This document shows, in pieces, positions 53,801 through 62,258 of a DNA stretch of 64,000 bases. Both the position numbers and the translations under genes were made by a program. The DNA comes from Pseudomonas citri (GTDB lineage Bacteria; Pseudomonadota; Gammaproteobacteria; Pseudomonadales; Pseudomonadaceae): assembly GCF_025336485.1 (NCBI RefSeq), contig NZ_JAODAB010000010.1, positions 1-64,000 on the forward strand. The letters are read 5' to 3'. Positions within the stretch are counted from its first letter, which is position 1; each line of letters opens with the position of its first letter. The notes below the pieces were generated by a model. The model made no database searches and had not been told where the DNA came from. It saw nothing but the letters and a program-made list of their open reading frames with translations.

Positions 53801-55875
53801 CGGTCACGCTCGTTCGCCTGAAGCCTCGCACAGGCGAGTATTTCCAGGCGCCGGGCGGCGTCCGGGTCATCCAGCAGCACCTGGCTTTCATGCGCGAGGC
53901 GGCGGCGCCAGTTGGGGTGGGTGTCGATGGTGCCGGGCAAGTTCGCCTGCTCCTCGATGCCCAGGGCATCTTCGAGCGGCAACAACACCAGCGGTGCCCG
54001 GGTGTGGCCGAGGAAGCGCACGCTGGCGTCGAGCACCTGGTCGGTTTCGCGGTGCTCCTCGCGAAAGTTCTGCGGATCCTGGTTCAACACCGCGCGCAGG
54101 CCTTCGCGTTCACGTTCACGGTGTTTGCGCCAGTCCATTTCCGTATGGGAGTCGATCAGGTCGAGTCGGGCGTTCCAGTCGATATCGTGACCATGCCACC
54201 AGCCATTGAGCGTCGGCAGGTCGTGGGTACTGGTGGTGGCCAGGGCGCTGTCCGGCCAGTCGAGGATCGGCTTGAAATGGGTATTGTCCTGTTCGAACAA
54301 CAACACGCGCATGCCCAGGATCGAGCGGGCGCAGAGTTTTTCCCGCAGGCCGTCGGGCACCGTGCCGAGGTCCTCGCCGAGCACGATCGCCTGGTGGCGG
54401 TGGGACTCCAGGGCCAGCAGGCGCAGCAGGTCGTCCAGCGGATAATACAAATAGGCGCCATCGCTGGGCGAGGCGTCGTTGGGGATGACCCAGAGCCGTT
54501 GCAGTCCCATGACATGATCGATGCGCAAGCCGCCGGCATGGGCGAAGTTGGCCCGCAGCATTTCAATGAAGGCGCGAAAACCGTTGCGTACCAGGCCTTC
54601 CGGGGAAAACGCCGAGATCCCCCAGCCCTGGCCGGAACGGTTGAGAATGTCTGGCGGGGCGCCCACGGTCAGCGACGCGAGCAGTTCATCCTGCCGACTC
54701 CAGGCCTGGCTGCCGGCGCCGTCGGCACCCACCGCGAGGTCAGCAATCAGGCCGATGCCCATGCCGCTGGACTTGGCCGCGCTCTGGGCGCGCTCCAGGC
54801 AACGGGCGATGAGCCATTGGCAGAACGCGAAATACCCGATTTCGTCGGCATTTTCCTCGGCGAAATGCGCCAGCACCGCGCTGCGCGGGTCGCGCCAGGC
54901 TTCGGGCCATTGGCGCCAGTCAAGGCTTTCACCGCAGGCGGCGCGTTCGGCTTGCAGGGCTTCGAAGCGGCAATGGTTTTCCAGGGCCTCGCCGCCGGCA
55001 TGGCGGAAGCTGGCGAAGTCTTCGTGCAAGGGATGGGCGCCCTGGCTGAAACCGTCGTACAACGCTCGCAGGATCTTCTGCTTGGCCTGGGCCGCCACTG
55101 GCCAATCCACCAGCGGCTGGTCTTCCAGGTGGCGCAGTTGCGGGGACAGGCCGGTAGCGTCGATGGCGGCGCGCAGGGCACGCTCGCCGAGGATGGCGCC
55201 GGGCGCGGCGTACAGGCTATTGAGAAACAGTCGGCTGGACGGTGAGTACGGGCTGTATCGGCCGGTATCGCTGCTGAACATGGCGTGCATCGGGCTGATG
55301 GCGATAGCGTCGGCGCCGCGTTCGCCGGCCACCCGGGCCAGGTCTTCCAGGGCCAGGGTGTCACCGAAACCGCCGTCGCCGGGGCGGCGAAGCGCGTACA
55401 ACTGCGCGCTGAAGCCCCAGGCACGGGGTGTCGGATCGTCCACGGCATCGGCCACGCTGTAGCAACGGGCCGGTGCGACGGCCAGGGTGAAATGCTGGTC
55501 CTGGATACGCACGTGCTGGTACCCCACCGGGATCATCCCCGGCAGCCTGGCGCTGTCATCGAGGTTGAGGTGCAGCGTCGCACCGTCTTCGAGCTTGATT
55601 TCGCACGCTGTCGTGGCGTCGAAATAGCGGCTCAGGTCCAGGCTCGCCCCGGCATCGACGGTGAGCAGGGGCGGCAGCCGATGGTTCTGTCGGGCTTGCT
55701 GCAACTGCAACAGGCTGGCGTCGATTTCCTGCGCCGTCCCGGCTGGGTGGCCAAGGGCCATGAGGACTGCGCGCAACACGGCTGGCGAGACCTTCTGGGG
55801 CCGACCGTTGGCGTCGATCCAGTCAACCGCCAGGCCCGCCTGGCTGGCCAGGACTTCCAGTTGCGCGTCGCTCAT
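53797..55875 (-). CDS. malQ: 4-alpha-glucanotransferase MalQ
   Basis: A 692-residue GH77 enzyme: LRIDHVMGLQRLWVIP (nucleophile Asp), VLGEDLGTVP (acid/base Glu), TTSTHDLPTLNGWW. It moves alpha-1,4-glucan segments between maltodextrins. It lies between treZ (upstream) and treY, with 4-base overlaps, so translation is coupled. Length is normal for MalQ. Confidence 0.92.
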   Translation of the reverse strand: MSDAQLEVLASQAGLAVDWIDANGRPQKVSPAVLRAVLMALGHPAGTAQEIDASLLQLQQARQNHRLPPLLTVDAGASLDLSRYFDATTACEIKLEDGATLHLNLDDSARLPGMIPVGYQHVRIQDQHFTLAVAPARCYSVADAVDDPTPRAWGFSAQLYALRRPGDGGFGDTLALEDLARVAGERGADAIAISPMHAMFSSDTGRYSPYSPSSRLFLNSLYAAPGAILGERALRAAIDATGLSPQLRHLEDQPLVDWPVAAQAKQKILRALYDGFSQGAHPLHEDFASFRHAGGEALENHCRFEALQAERAACGESLDWRQWPEAWRDPRSAVLAHFAEENADEIGYFAFCQWLIARCLERAQSAAKSSGMGIGLIADLAVGADGAGSQAWSRQDELLASLTVGAPPDILNRSGQGWGISAFSPEGLVRNGFRAFIEMLRANFAHAGGLRIDHVMGLQRLWVIPNDASPSDGAYLYYPLDDLLRLLALESHRHQAIVLGEDLGTVPDGLREKLCARSILGMRVLLFEQDNTHFKPILDWPDSALATTSTHDLPTLNGWWHGHDIDWNARLDLIDSHTEMDWRKHREREREGLRAVLNQDPQNFREEHRETDQVLDASVRFLGHTRAPLVLLPLEDALGIEEQANLPGTIDTHPNWRRRLAHESQVLLDDPDAARRLEILACARLQANERDR

Positions 55876-57674
55876 GGGCGCTCTCCGATGATGTTGGGCA
55901 AGATGGTCGCTTGCGTCAGGCTGACCAGCACGCTGTAGGGCGTCAGGATCCCCTTTTGCAACAGACCCGTGACCTGTTCCGGATGTTCGAAAAGAATGCG
56001 TGCGTCTTCCGCGGAGGTGTGCTCGACGGTCTGGTCGCTGAGGTTCAGGTCGATGCGCAACACGCTGCCATCGCCCAGTTGCCAGCGTGCACTGACCGCG
56101 CCGTGGCCCAGCACCTCGGCGCCCAAGGCGTGAGCGCCGGGCAGGCGCGGGACGATGTCTTCCCGGCGGATTTTCAGCAGGTGGCGATACAACGCCTCAG
56201 TGTCCAACTGCTCCGGTTGCTGCACTTGCAGGCTCGGACGCGAGGCCTCGAAGGTACTGGCGGCGTTGGGGTCGGGAATTGCCCGGCGTTTTTCAGGGTC
56301 GGCGAATGCACGGAATGCCTTGAACTCGTTACGCCGGCCTTCGCGCACCCGTTCGGCCAGCTCGCCGTGGTGGCTGGTAAAGAACAGGAAGGGTTGCCTG
56401 GCGCTGAACTCATCGCCCATGAACAGCAGCGGAATCATCGGCGACAACAGCAACAACACCGTCGCTGCCTGCAGCGCCTGGGTCGGAGCGAGTTGGTGCA
56501 GGCGCTCGCCCAGGGCCCGGTTGCCAATCTGGTCATGGTTCTGCAAGAACAGCACGAAGGCGCTGGGCGGCAGATGGCCGCTGGGTTCGCCCCGGGGCTG
56601 GCCGTGGCGATTGATGTGCCCCTGGAACACGAAGCCCTGGCTGAGACAGCGCGCCAGTTGTTCGGTGGGCTGTTCGGCATAGTCGGCGTAATAGGCGTCC
56701 GTCTCGCCGGTCAGCAGCACGTGCAACGCGTTGTGGCCGTCGTCGTTCCACTGGGCGTCGTAACCGTGCTCCAGCAGGCTGGCCTGGTTGTGCTCGTTTT
56801 CCACAGTCAGCCAGACATGTCGGGTGGGATCGACCTGTTCACGGATCCTGGCCGCCAGTTCCTGGAGAAAATCCGGGTCTTCGATGGCGTGCACGGCGTC
56901 CAGGCGCAGGCCGTCGAAGCGGTATTCCAGCAGCCACATGAGCGCATTGTCGATGAAGAAGTCCCGCACTTCGCGGCGCCGGAAGTCGATCGCCGCGCCC
57001 CAGGGCGTGTGCTTGTCTTCGCGGAAGAAGCCTTTGGCATAGCGGTGCAGGTAATTGCCGTCGGGGCCGAAGTGGTTGTAGACCACGTCGAGGATCACCG
57101 ACAGTCCGTGGCCATGGGCACTGTCGATCAGGTGCTTGAGCTGTTCCGGCGTACCGTAGGAAGCCTGGGGCGCGTAGGGTAGGACGCCGTCGTAACCCCA
57201 GTTGCGATCGCCGGGAAACTGCGCCAATGGCATCAGCTCGATAGCGGTGACACCCAGCCCGGCCAGGCGCGCCAGTTGTTGCTCGACCCCCTCGAAGCCG
57301 CCAAGGGTGCCGACGTGCAGCTCGTAGATCACCGCTTCGTACCACGGGCGTCCGGACCAGCGGGTGTGGCGCCATGGGTACGCGTGAGGATCGACCACCA
57401 CGCTCTGGCGATCGATGTCGCCGGCCTGGGCGCGGGAGGCCGGGTCGGGCACCTCCACTTCGCCATCGATGTTATAGCGGTAGCGGGTGCCGGCGGGGCA
57501 GCGGGTCTGGATCACGAACCAGCCATCGGCTTGGGGCAGTAGCGGGATTGAATCCCCTGTGTCGAGTTCGACACTGACAAAAAAGGCATCCGGGGCCCAG
57601 AGAGCGAAGCGCGTATGCTCGGCATCGAGCATGACCGCGCCATGGGTCCATGTATCTGGTGTCCTTGATGACAT
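55872..57674 (-). CDS. treZ: Malto-oligosyltrehalose trehalohydrolase TreZ
   Basis: A 600-residue GH13 enzyme: VILDVVYNHFGPDGNY, GLRLDAVHAIED (nucleophile), LTVENEHNQ (acid/base), LQNHDQIGNRALG. It cuts trehalose from maltooligosyl-trehalose made by TreY. Small spacing (7 bases) to glgA upstream indicates one operon from glgA to treY. Confidence 0.93.
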   Translation of the reverse strand: MSSRTPDTWTHGAVMLDAEHTRFALWAPDAFFVSVELDTGDSIPLLPQADGWFVIQTRCPAGTRYRYNIDGEVEVPDPASRAQAGDIDRQSVVVDPHAYPWRHTRWSGRPWYEAVIYELHVGTLGGFEGVEQQLARLAGLGVTAIELMPLAQFPGDRNWGYDGVLPYAPQASYGTPEQLKHLIDSAHGHGLSVILDVVYNHFGPDGNYLHRYAKGFFREDKHTPWGAAIDFRRREVRDFFIDNALMWLLEYRFDGLRLDAVHAIEDPDFLQELAARIREQVDPTRHVWLTVENEHNQASLLEHGYDAQWNDDGHNALHVLLTGETDAYYADYAEQPTEQLARCLSQGFVFQGHINRHGQPRGEPSGHLPPSAFVLFLQNHDQIGNRALGERLHQLAPTQALQAATVLLLLSPMIPLLFMGDEFSARQPFLFFTSHHGELAERVREGRRNEFKAFRAFADPEKRRAIPDPNAASTFEASRPSLQVQQPEQLDTEALYRHLLKIRREDIVPRLPGAHALGAEVLGHGAVSARWQLGDGSVLRIDLNLSDQTVEHTSAEDARILFEHPEQVTGLLQKGILTPYSVLVSLTQATILPNIIGERP

Positions 57675-57681
57675 CGTTACC

Positions 57682-59253
57682 TCATGGTCTGGCCGATTTA
57701 CCCAGTGACTTGGCCACCAGCTGTTCGTAGAGTTCGGCGTAGGGTTCCACGGCCTGGCACCAGTTGAACGGTGCCGACATGGCCCGGCAGCGCATGGCGT
57801 TGAGCAGGCCGGGGAACTCGAAGACCTTGAAGGCCCGGCTCAGCGCCTGCTTGTAGCTCTCCACGGTGGATTCATCGAAGAGGAAACCGGTGATGCCGTC
57901 CTCAATGGTGTCCGCCAGCCCGCCGGTGTTGCGCGCCACCGGCAGCGAGCCGAAGCGCTGGGCATACATCTGGCTCAAGCCGCAGGGCTCGTAGCGCGAT
58001 GGCATCAACAGGAAATCACTGCCGGCGAACATCCGCCGCGCATCGGTTTCGTTGAAGCCGATGCGCACGCCGATCCGACCGGGAAAGCGCAGGGCCAGCT
58101 CACGCATTGCCTGTTCTTCTTCGGGTTCGCCGCGACCGATGATGGCGATCTGGCCGCCAGACTCAACGATGAACTCCGCGACGGCTTCGGTCAGGTCCAG
58201 GCCTTTCTGGTACACCAGGCGCGACACCACGGCGAACAGCGGGCCGGTGGATTCATCCAGGCCAAACAGGTTGCGCACATGGGCGGCGTTGACCGCTTTG
58301 CCTTCCCAGTCGCCGATGGCGAAGTTGTGCAACAGGTGCGAGTCGGTGGCCGAATCCCAGCTTTCGTCGATGCCGTTGGGAATGCCGCTGAGCAAGCCTT
58401 GCTGGGTCTTGGATGCGAGGAAACCGTCGAGCCCGCAGCCGAAGGCCGGCGTGGTGATTTCCTGGGCGTAGGTGGCGCTGACGGTGGTGATGTGGCTGGA
58501 GTAGGCCATGCCAGCCTTGAGGAACGACAATTTGCCGTAGAACTCCATGCCTTCCTGTTGCAGGGCGTGTTCGGGAATCCCCAGCTCCGGGCACGACGCC
58601 AGGCTCACCACGCCCTGGTACGCCAGGTTGTGGATGGTGAACAGGGTCGGGGTGCGTTGTCCGCGCCAGTGCATGTAGGCGGGCGCCAGTCCGGCCGGCC
58701 AGTCGTGGGCATGGACCAGGTCCGGGCACCAGTGGATCTGCGCCAGGTTGGCGGCAATGTCGGCGGCGGCCAGGCCCAGTCGGGCGAAGCGGATGTGGTT
58801 GTCGGGCCAGTCGCGCCCGTTGTTGGCGCCGTACGGCGAACCTTCGCGGGCAAACAGTTCCGGGCAGATCAACACGTAGATGACCAGGCCGTCGGCCATG
58901 TCCATGCGCCCGATCTTGCACGGCGGCAACGCCGCGTGGCCGCCCAGTTCGCCGATGATGTGGATCGGGTTGCCGCTGTTCATGACCTGCGGATAGCCAG
59001 GGATCAAGACCCTGACATCATGCAGGCTGGCCATGGCCCGGGGCAGGGCGGAGGAAACGTCGCCCAGGCCTCCGGTCTTCACCAGGTCGGCGATTTCCGA
59101 GGTCACGAAGAGGATTTTCTTGCGATTGGGATTCTGTCGAACGACAGGGAGCAGTGCCTTGCCTCCGGTGGACAGTACCGGTGTCGTCGGCGATTCGGCC
59201 GCCAGCGGTAGTTGAGAACGGACTTGCTGTAGTTCCAAGGCAGCACTGATCAT
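57682..59253 (-). CDS. glgA: Glycogen synthase GlgA
   Basis: A 523-residue GT5 enzyme: LVKTGGLGDVSSALPRAM (KxGGL nucleotide-sugar motif), VHAHDWPAGLAPAYMHW, and a C-terminal SRYEPCGLSQMYAQ/NTGGLADT. It adds glucose from ADP-glucose to alpha-1,4-glucan. Its N-terminal 40 residues are an extra tail before the catalytic core. ATG at 59253 after CAGGAG. First gene of the operon; its promoter should lie in 59254-59797. Confidence 0.92.
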   Translation of the reverse strand: MISAALELQQVRSQLPLAAESPTTPVLSTGGKALLPVVRQNPNRKKILFVTSEIADLVKTGGLGDVSSALPRAMASLHDVRVLIPGYPQVMNSGNPIHIIGELGGHAALPPCKIGRMDMADGLVIYVLICPELFAREGSPYGANNGRDWPDNHIRFARLGLAAADIAANLAQIHWCPDLVHAHDWPAGLAPAYMHWRGQRTPTLFTIHNLAYQGVVSLASCPELGIPEHALQQEGMEFYGKLSFLKAGMAYSSHITTVSATYAQEITTPAFGCGLDGFLASKTQQGLLSGIPNGIDESWDSATDSHLLHNFAIGDWEGKAVNAAHVRNLFGLDESTGPLFAVVSRLVYQKGLDLTEAVAEFIVESGGQIAIIGRGEPEEEQAMRELALRFPGRIGVRIGFNETDARRMFAGSDFLLMPSRYEPCGLSQMYAQRFGSLPVARNTGGLADTIEDGITGFLFDESTVESYKQALSRAFKVFEFPGLLNAMRCRAMSAPFNWCQAVEPYAELYEQLVAKSLGKSARP

Positions 59254-59797
59254 AAATGGCTCCTGTTTCGATCGGTTTCCGGCAAGCGCCAGAGCTGTTG
59301 TTTCATTGGCCGAATCCTGCGGCCAGGCGCACAAACACTACGCAAGGAGAGCAAAACGCTGCCCTATGCGACGAAGCGAATCAGCTGAAAGGGCTGCTGC
59401 ATGGACTTGCAAGGACTGCACCAGCCACCGATGCCCTACCTCTAACCTGACCCGTCGCCGTTGCGAAAAGTTTCGACTTTTTTTCATCGGAGTGACCGGT
59501 CGGTTTTCCCCCCGGAGAGCCAGTCTAGGACAGAACATAGAGCGGTGCGGCACGCTTCGTCGCATTGTCGGACAATCGCGGTTTTTGTCGGCAATGTCTT
59601 ACATGGAAAGGGGAGATATGCGCCGACGAAATGCATGGAGTTGAAACAAAAATGCTGTACGACGAGGGGGCTGTTCTATTGGTGTGCGCGATGTGATGAC
59701 GGGGTGCACTATTGTGGTGCTGGATGAGGATGCGGTTCACTGACGATTTGGGCACTGAAGCCAGACAGGATGTGTGCTGCCCGGGTGGGGGCAGGAA
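59254..59797. other. Promoter region of the glgA operon, no gene
   Basis: About 540 bases with no supported gene. It separates glgA from the 2-hydroxyacid dehydrogenase, both on the minus strand, and should carry the glgA promoter. Short open frames here lack ribosome sites. I cannot name an operator. Confidence 0.45.
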
Positions 59798-60760
59798 TCA
59801 GGCAGGCGGAGTCAGCAAACGGATCGGCTGGCCCTTGGCCCAGGCCAGCAGGTCTTCGATCATCTGGGCATAGAACTGCTGGTAGTTCTGTTGGCTGACG
59901 TAACCGACGTGAGGCGTGCCCAGTACGTTGTTCAGGGTGCGAAATGGATGGTTCGGTGGCAAGGGTTCCTGGGCGAATACATCCAGGGCGGCACCGGCCA
60001 GGCGCTTATGGCAAAGGGCGTCGATCAGCGCCGCTTCGTCGACGATCGGTCCGCGGGCGGTGTTGACCAGCAGCGCTTCGGTTTTCATCCAGCCCAGCGC
60101 CTGGGCGTCCACCAGGCCCCGGGTGCGTTCGCTGAGCACCAGGTGGATCGACAGGATATCGGCCTGCTCGAACAGCGCCTGCTTGCTGACATAGGTCACG
60201 CCCGCTTCGGCTGCTCGCTCGGCGGTAAGGTTCTCGCTCCAGGCAATCACTCGCATGCCGAACACCTGGCCGAACTGCGCGACCCGGCGGCCGATGCTGC
60301 CCAGCCCGAGAATCGCCAGGGTCTTGCCGTGCAGGTCGCCGCCCAGGCCTTGTTGCCACGCTCCGGCGCGCAGGGCATTGGCTTCCTGCACCAGGTTGCG
60401 GGTCAGCGCCATGACCAGCGCCCAGGTCAGCTCGGGGGCGGCGTGCTTGTAGCTTTCGGTGCCGCACACCTGGATCCCCAGTTCGGCAGCGGTCGCCAGG
60501 TCCAAGGCGGCATTGCGCATTCCCCCGGTCAACAGCAGCTTGAGATTGGGCAGGCGACGTAGCAGGCGCTCGTCGAACACCGTGCGTTCACGCATCACGC
60601 AGATCACCTCGAACGGCTGCAAGCGCTCGGCAAGAACCTCGGAGCTATCGGGATAGTCATGGAGGAACGTCACTGGGCCGATGCCGTCGAGCACCGACCA
60701 GTCCACCACGTCCCGCGCCACGTTCTGCCAATCGTCGAGGACTGCTATCTGCACCGCCAT
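59798..60760 (-). CDS. D-2-hydroxyacid dehydrogenase
   Basis: A 320-residue NAD-dependent dehydrogenase: GxGxxG motif in AILGLGSIGRRVAQFG, catalytic Arg in NTARGPIVDEAAL, Glu in the following strand, and the catalytic His in LGTPHVGY. It interconverts a 2-hydroxy acid and 2-keto acid. Substrate is not known. ATG at 60760 is the first codon. Confidence 0.92.
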   Translation of the reverse strand: MAVQIAVLDDWQNVARDVVDWSVLDGIGPVTFLHDYPDSSEVLAERLQPFEVICVMRERTVFDERLLRRLPNLKLLLTGGMRNAALDLATAAELGIQVCGTESYKHAAPELTWALVMALTRNLVQEANALRAGAWQQGLGGDLHGKTLAILGLGSIGRRVAQFGQVFGMRVIAWSENLTAERAAEAGVTYVSKQALFEQADILSIHLVLSERTRGLVDAQALGWMKTEALLVNTARGPIVDEAALIDALCHKRLAGAALDVFAQEPLPPNHPFRTLNNVLGTPHVGYVSQQNYQQFYAQMIEDLLAWAKGQPIRLLTPPA

Positions 60761-60834
60761 GGATCACCTCGTCAGGGAATGGATTTGTTCAGCCAAGCCA
60801 GTAGGGCCTTGAGTCGGACGATCTGCTTGCTACG

Positions 60835-61281
60835 TCAACGGGCCGGGTAATCGGCCACCACGGTCTGGCTACCGTCCGGCTTCTGGCCGATGACCTGGTA
60901 CGCATCGCTCATGTCGTCCATCTCCATGCCGGGCGAACCCATGGGCATGCCGGGTGCCGCGACGCCGAGCAAGTCATTGCGCTTGCTCAATGCCAGCACC
61001 TGGTCGGCAGGCACGTGGCCCTCGACGAATTTGCCATTGATCTCGGCGGTGTGGCAGGAGCGCAGGTTCGGCGCTACGCCCAGGCGTTGCTTGACCGAAC
61101 TCATGTCGGTCTCGACGTGGTCGTTGACCTTGAAGCCATTGGCTTGCAAGTGCGCGATCCACTTCTTGCAACAGCCGCAATTGGCGTCGCGGTGCACGTC
61201 AAGGGTGACCGGCTCGCTGGCCTGGACCAGAGTGGTGACGAACAGGGCGCTCAGGGCGAGCAGGTGCAGGGGATTAGCCAT
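60835..61281 (-). CDS. DUF411 metal-binding-like secreted protein
   Basis: A 148-residue protein. Signal peptide LHLLALSALFVTTLVQA is followed by DVHRDANCGCCKKWIAHLQ, the CGCC motif of DUF411, and LRSCHTAEINGKFVEGHVPA. The family is periplasmic and often linked to copper. ATG at 61281 was chosen; the longer frame to 61473 has no site. It lies 74 bases before the dehydrogenase gene on the same strand. Confidence 0.88.
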   Translation of the reverse strand: MANPLHLLALSALFVTTLVQASEPVTLDVHRDANCGCCKKWIAHLQANGFKVNDHVETDMSSVKQRLGVAPNLRSCHTAEINGKFVEGHVPADQVLALSKRNDLLGVAAPGMPMGSPGMEMDDMSDAYQVIGQKPDGSQTVVADYPAR

Positions 61282-61525
61282 GTGGGCAGTCTCGTGTAGA
61301 ACGGTTGGGCGGGAGGATAACAGGTTAGCGGGTGCGAGCTGACAGGTGGCTGAGGGATGGATTACAGCCTTGTCAGGTTTCGGCGGGGGCGCTCGATGTC
61401 GGTGTGCGGGCAGGCGTCTTCGGTTGTACCATGGCAAGCCGCTCGCTTCCCGTCGTCTCAAGACTTTTCGCACAGAGCCTACGGACGGCGTGCGGATTCA
61501 GAACGCAACATTCAGGAAATTGGCA

Positions 61526-61714
61526 ATGACCCATTCGCAACGTTTGAAATACTCGATCCTGATCGTCCTCGTCGTGCTGGCGATCATGCTGGGGCTGTCC
61601 TGGATGCAGGGCCAGGGCATGATCAGCGAGAAGCTGTTCCAGTACATCGCCATTGCCGTGGCGGTCATCGTGGTGGTGCTCAACGGCGTGATGCGGCGCA
61701 AGGTCAAGCCCTGA
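61526..61714 (+). CDS. Small membrane protein
   Basis: A 62-residue protein: a hydrophobic segment at about 10-30 (YSILIVLVVLAIMLGLSWMQ), a short loop, a second hydrophobic segment at about 38-55, and a basic C-terminal RRKVKP. ATG at 61526 has AGGAAA before it. No family known. It converges with the Fur-like gene 9 bases away. Confidence 0.65.
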   Translation: MTHSQRLKYSILIVLVVLAIMLGLSWMQGQGMISEKLFQYIAIAVAVIVVVLNGVMRRKVKP

Positions 61715-61723
61715 CCGTCTCGA

Positions 61724-62104
61724 TCACCCGTCCGCCTGGAGCACCGCGACGGCATCGGGGTGCAGGCAGTAGGTTTTATCCGGGTTGAGGATGACCACCC
61801 CTTCGCTGCACAGACGCTTCAATACTTCGCGGACGCTGAGAAAGGACAAGGGAATGTCCAGCCCCAACAGTTGACTGTGCACGCCCCGCACGCCCAGGTT
61901 GCGGTTTTCTTCGGCGGCCTTGAGCAACGCATCGAGGACTTTCAGGCGGATCAGACTGGTCCTGAGCCCGAAGCGCTTGAGCAGGCGCTTGATCTGTTCG
62001 TTGCTGCCTCGCTCGGCGCTTCTGTCTGACAGGCGCTGGGGGGTGGTCATCGTGACGCCGGACGAGCGTGACTTGCCCTCCATGGGCAGTTGCGCGTTAT
62101 GCAT
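61724..62104 (-). CDS. Fur-like winged-helix regulator
   Basis: A 126-residue protein. After a polar tail of about 35 residues comes a winged-helix like that of Fur/Zur proteins: LLKRFGLRTSLIRLKVLDAL, LGVRGVHSQLLGLDIPLSFL, SVREVLKRLCSEGVV. The C-terminal metal/dimer domain of true Fur is missing. So it may be a short DNA-binding relative. AAGGAG precedes the ATG at 62104. Confidence 0.7.
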   Translation of the reverse strand: MHNAQLPMEGKSRSSGVTMTTPQRLSDRSAERGSNEQIKRLLKRFGLRTSLIRLKVLDALLKAAEENRNLGVRGVHSQLLGLDIPLSFLSVREVLKRLCSEGVVILNPDKTYCLHPDAVAVLQADG

Positions 62105-62258
62105 GCAAAAACTCCTTACGAGCCTGTTCAGAAAAGATCACCGACACTCTCCTGTAATAGGACGAACGAGGGAGGCCGATCATGAAGGCCGGGATGTGAA
62201 AAATTTGCCGGGGCCCTGTCAAAACCCCGTGATCAAAGACCCGAATGCCCTGTACCCA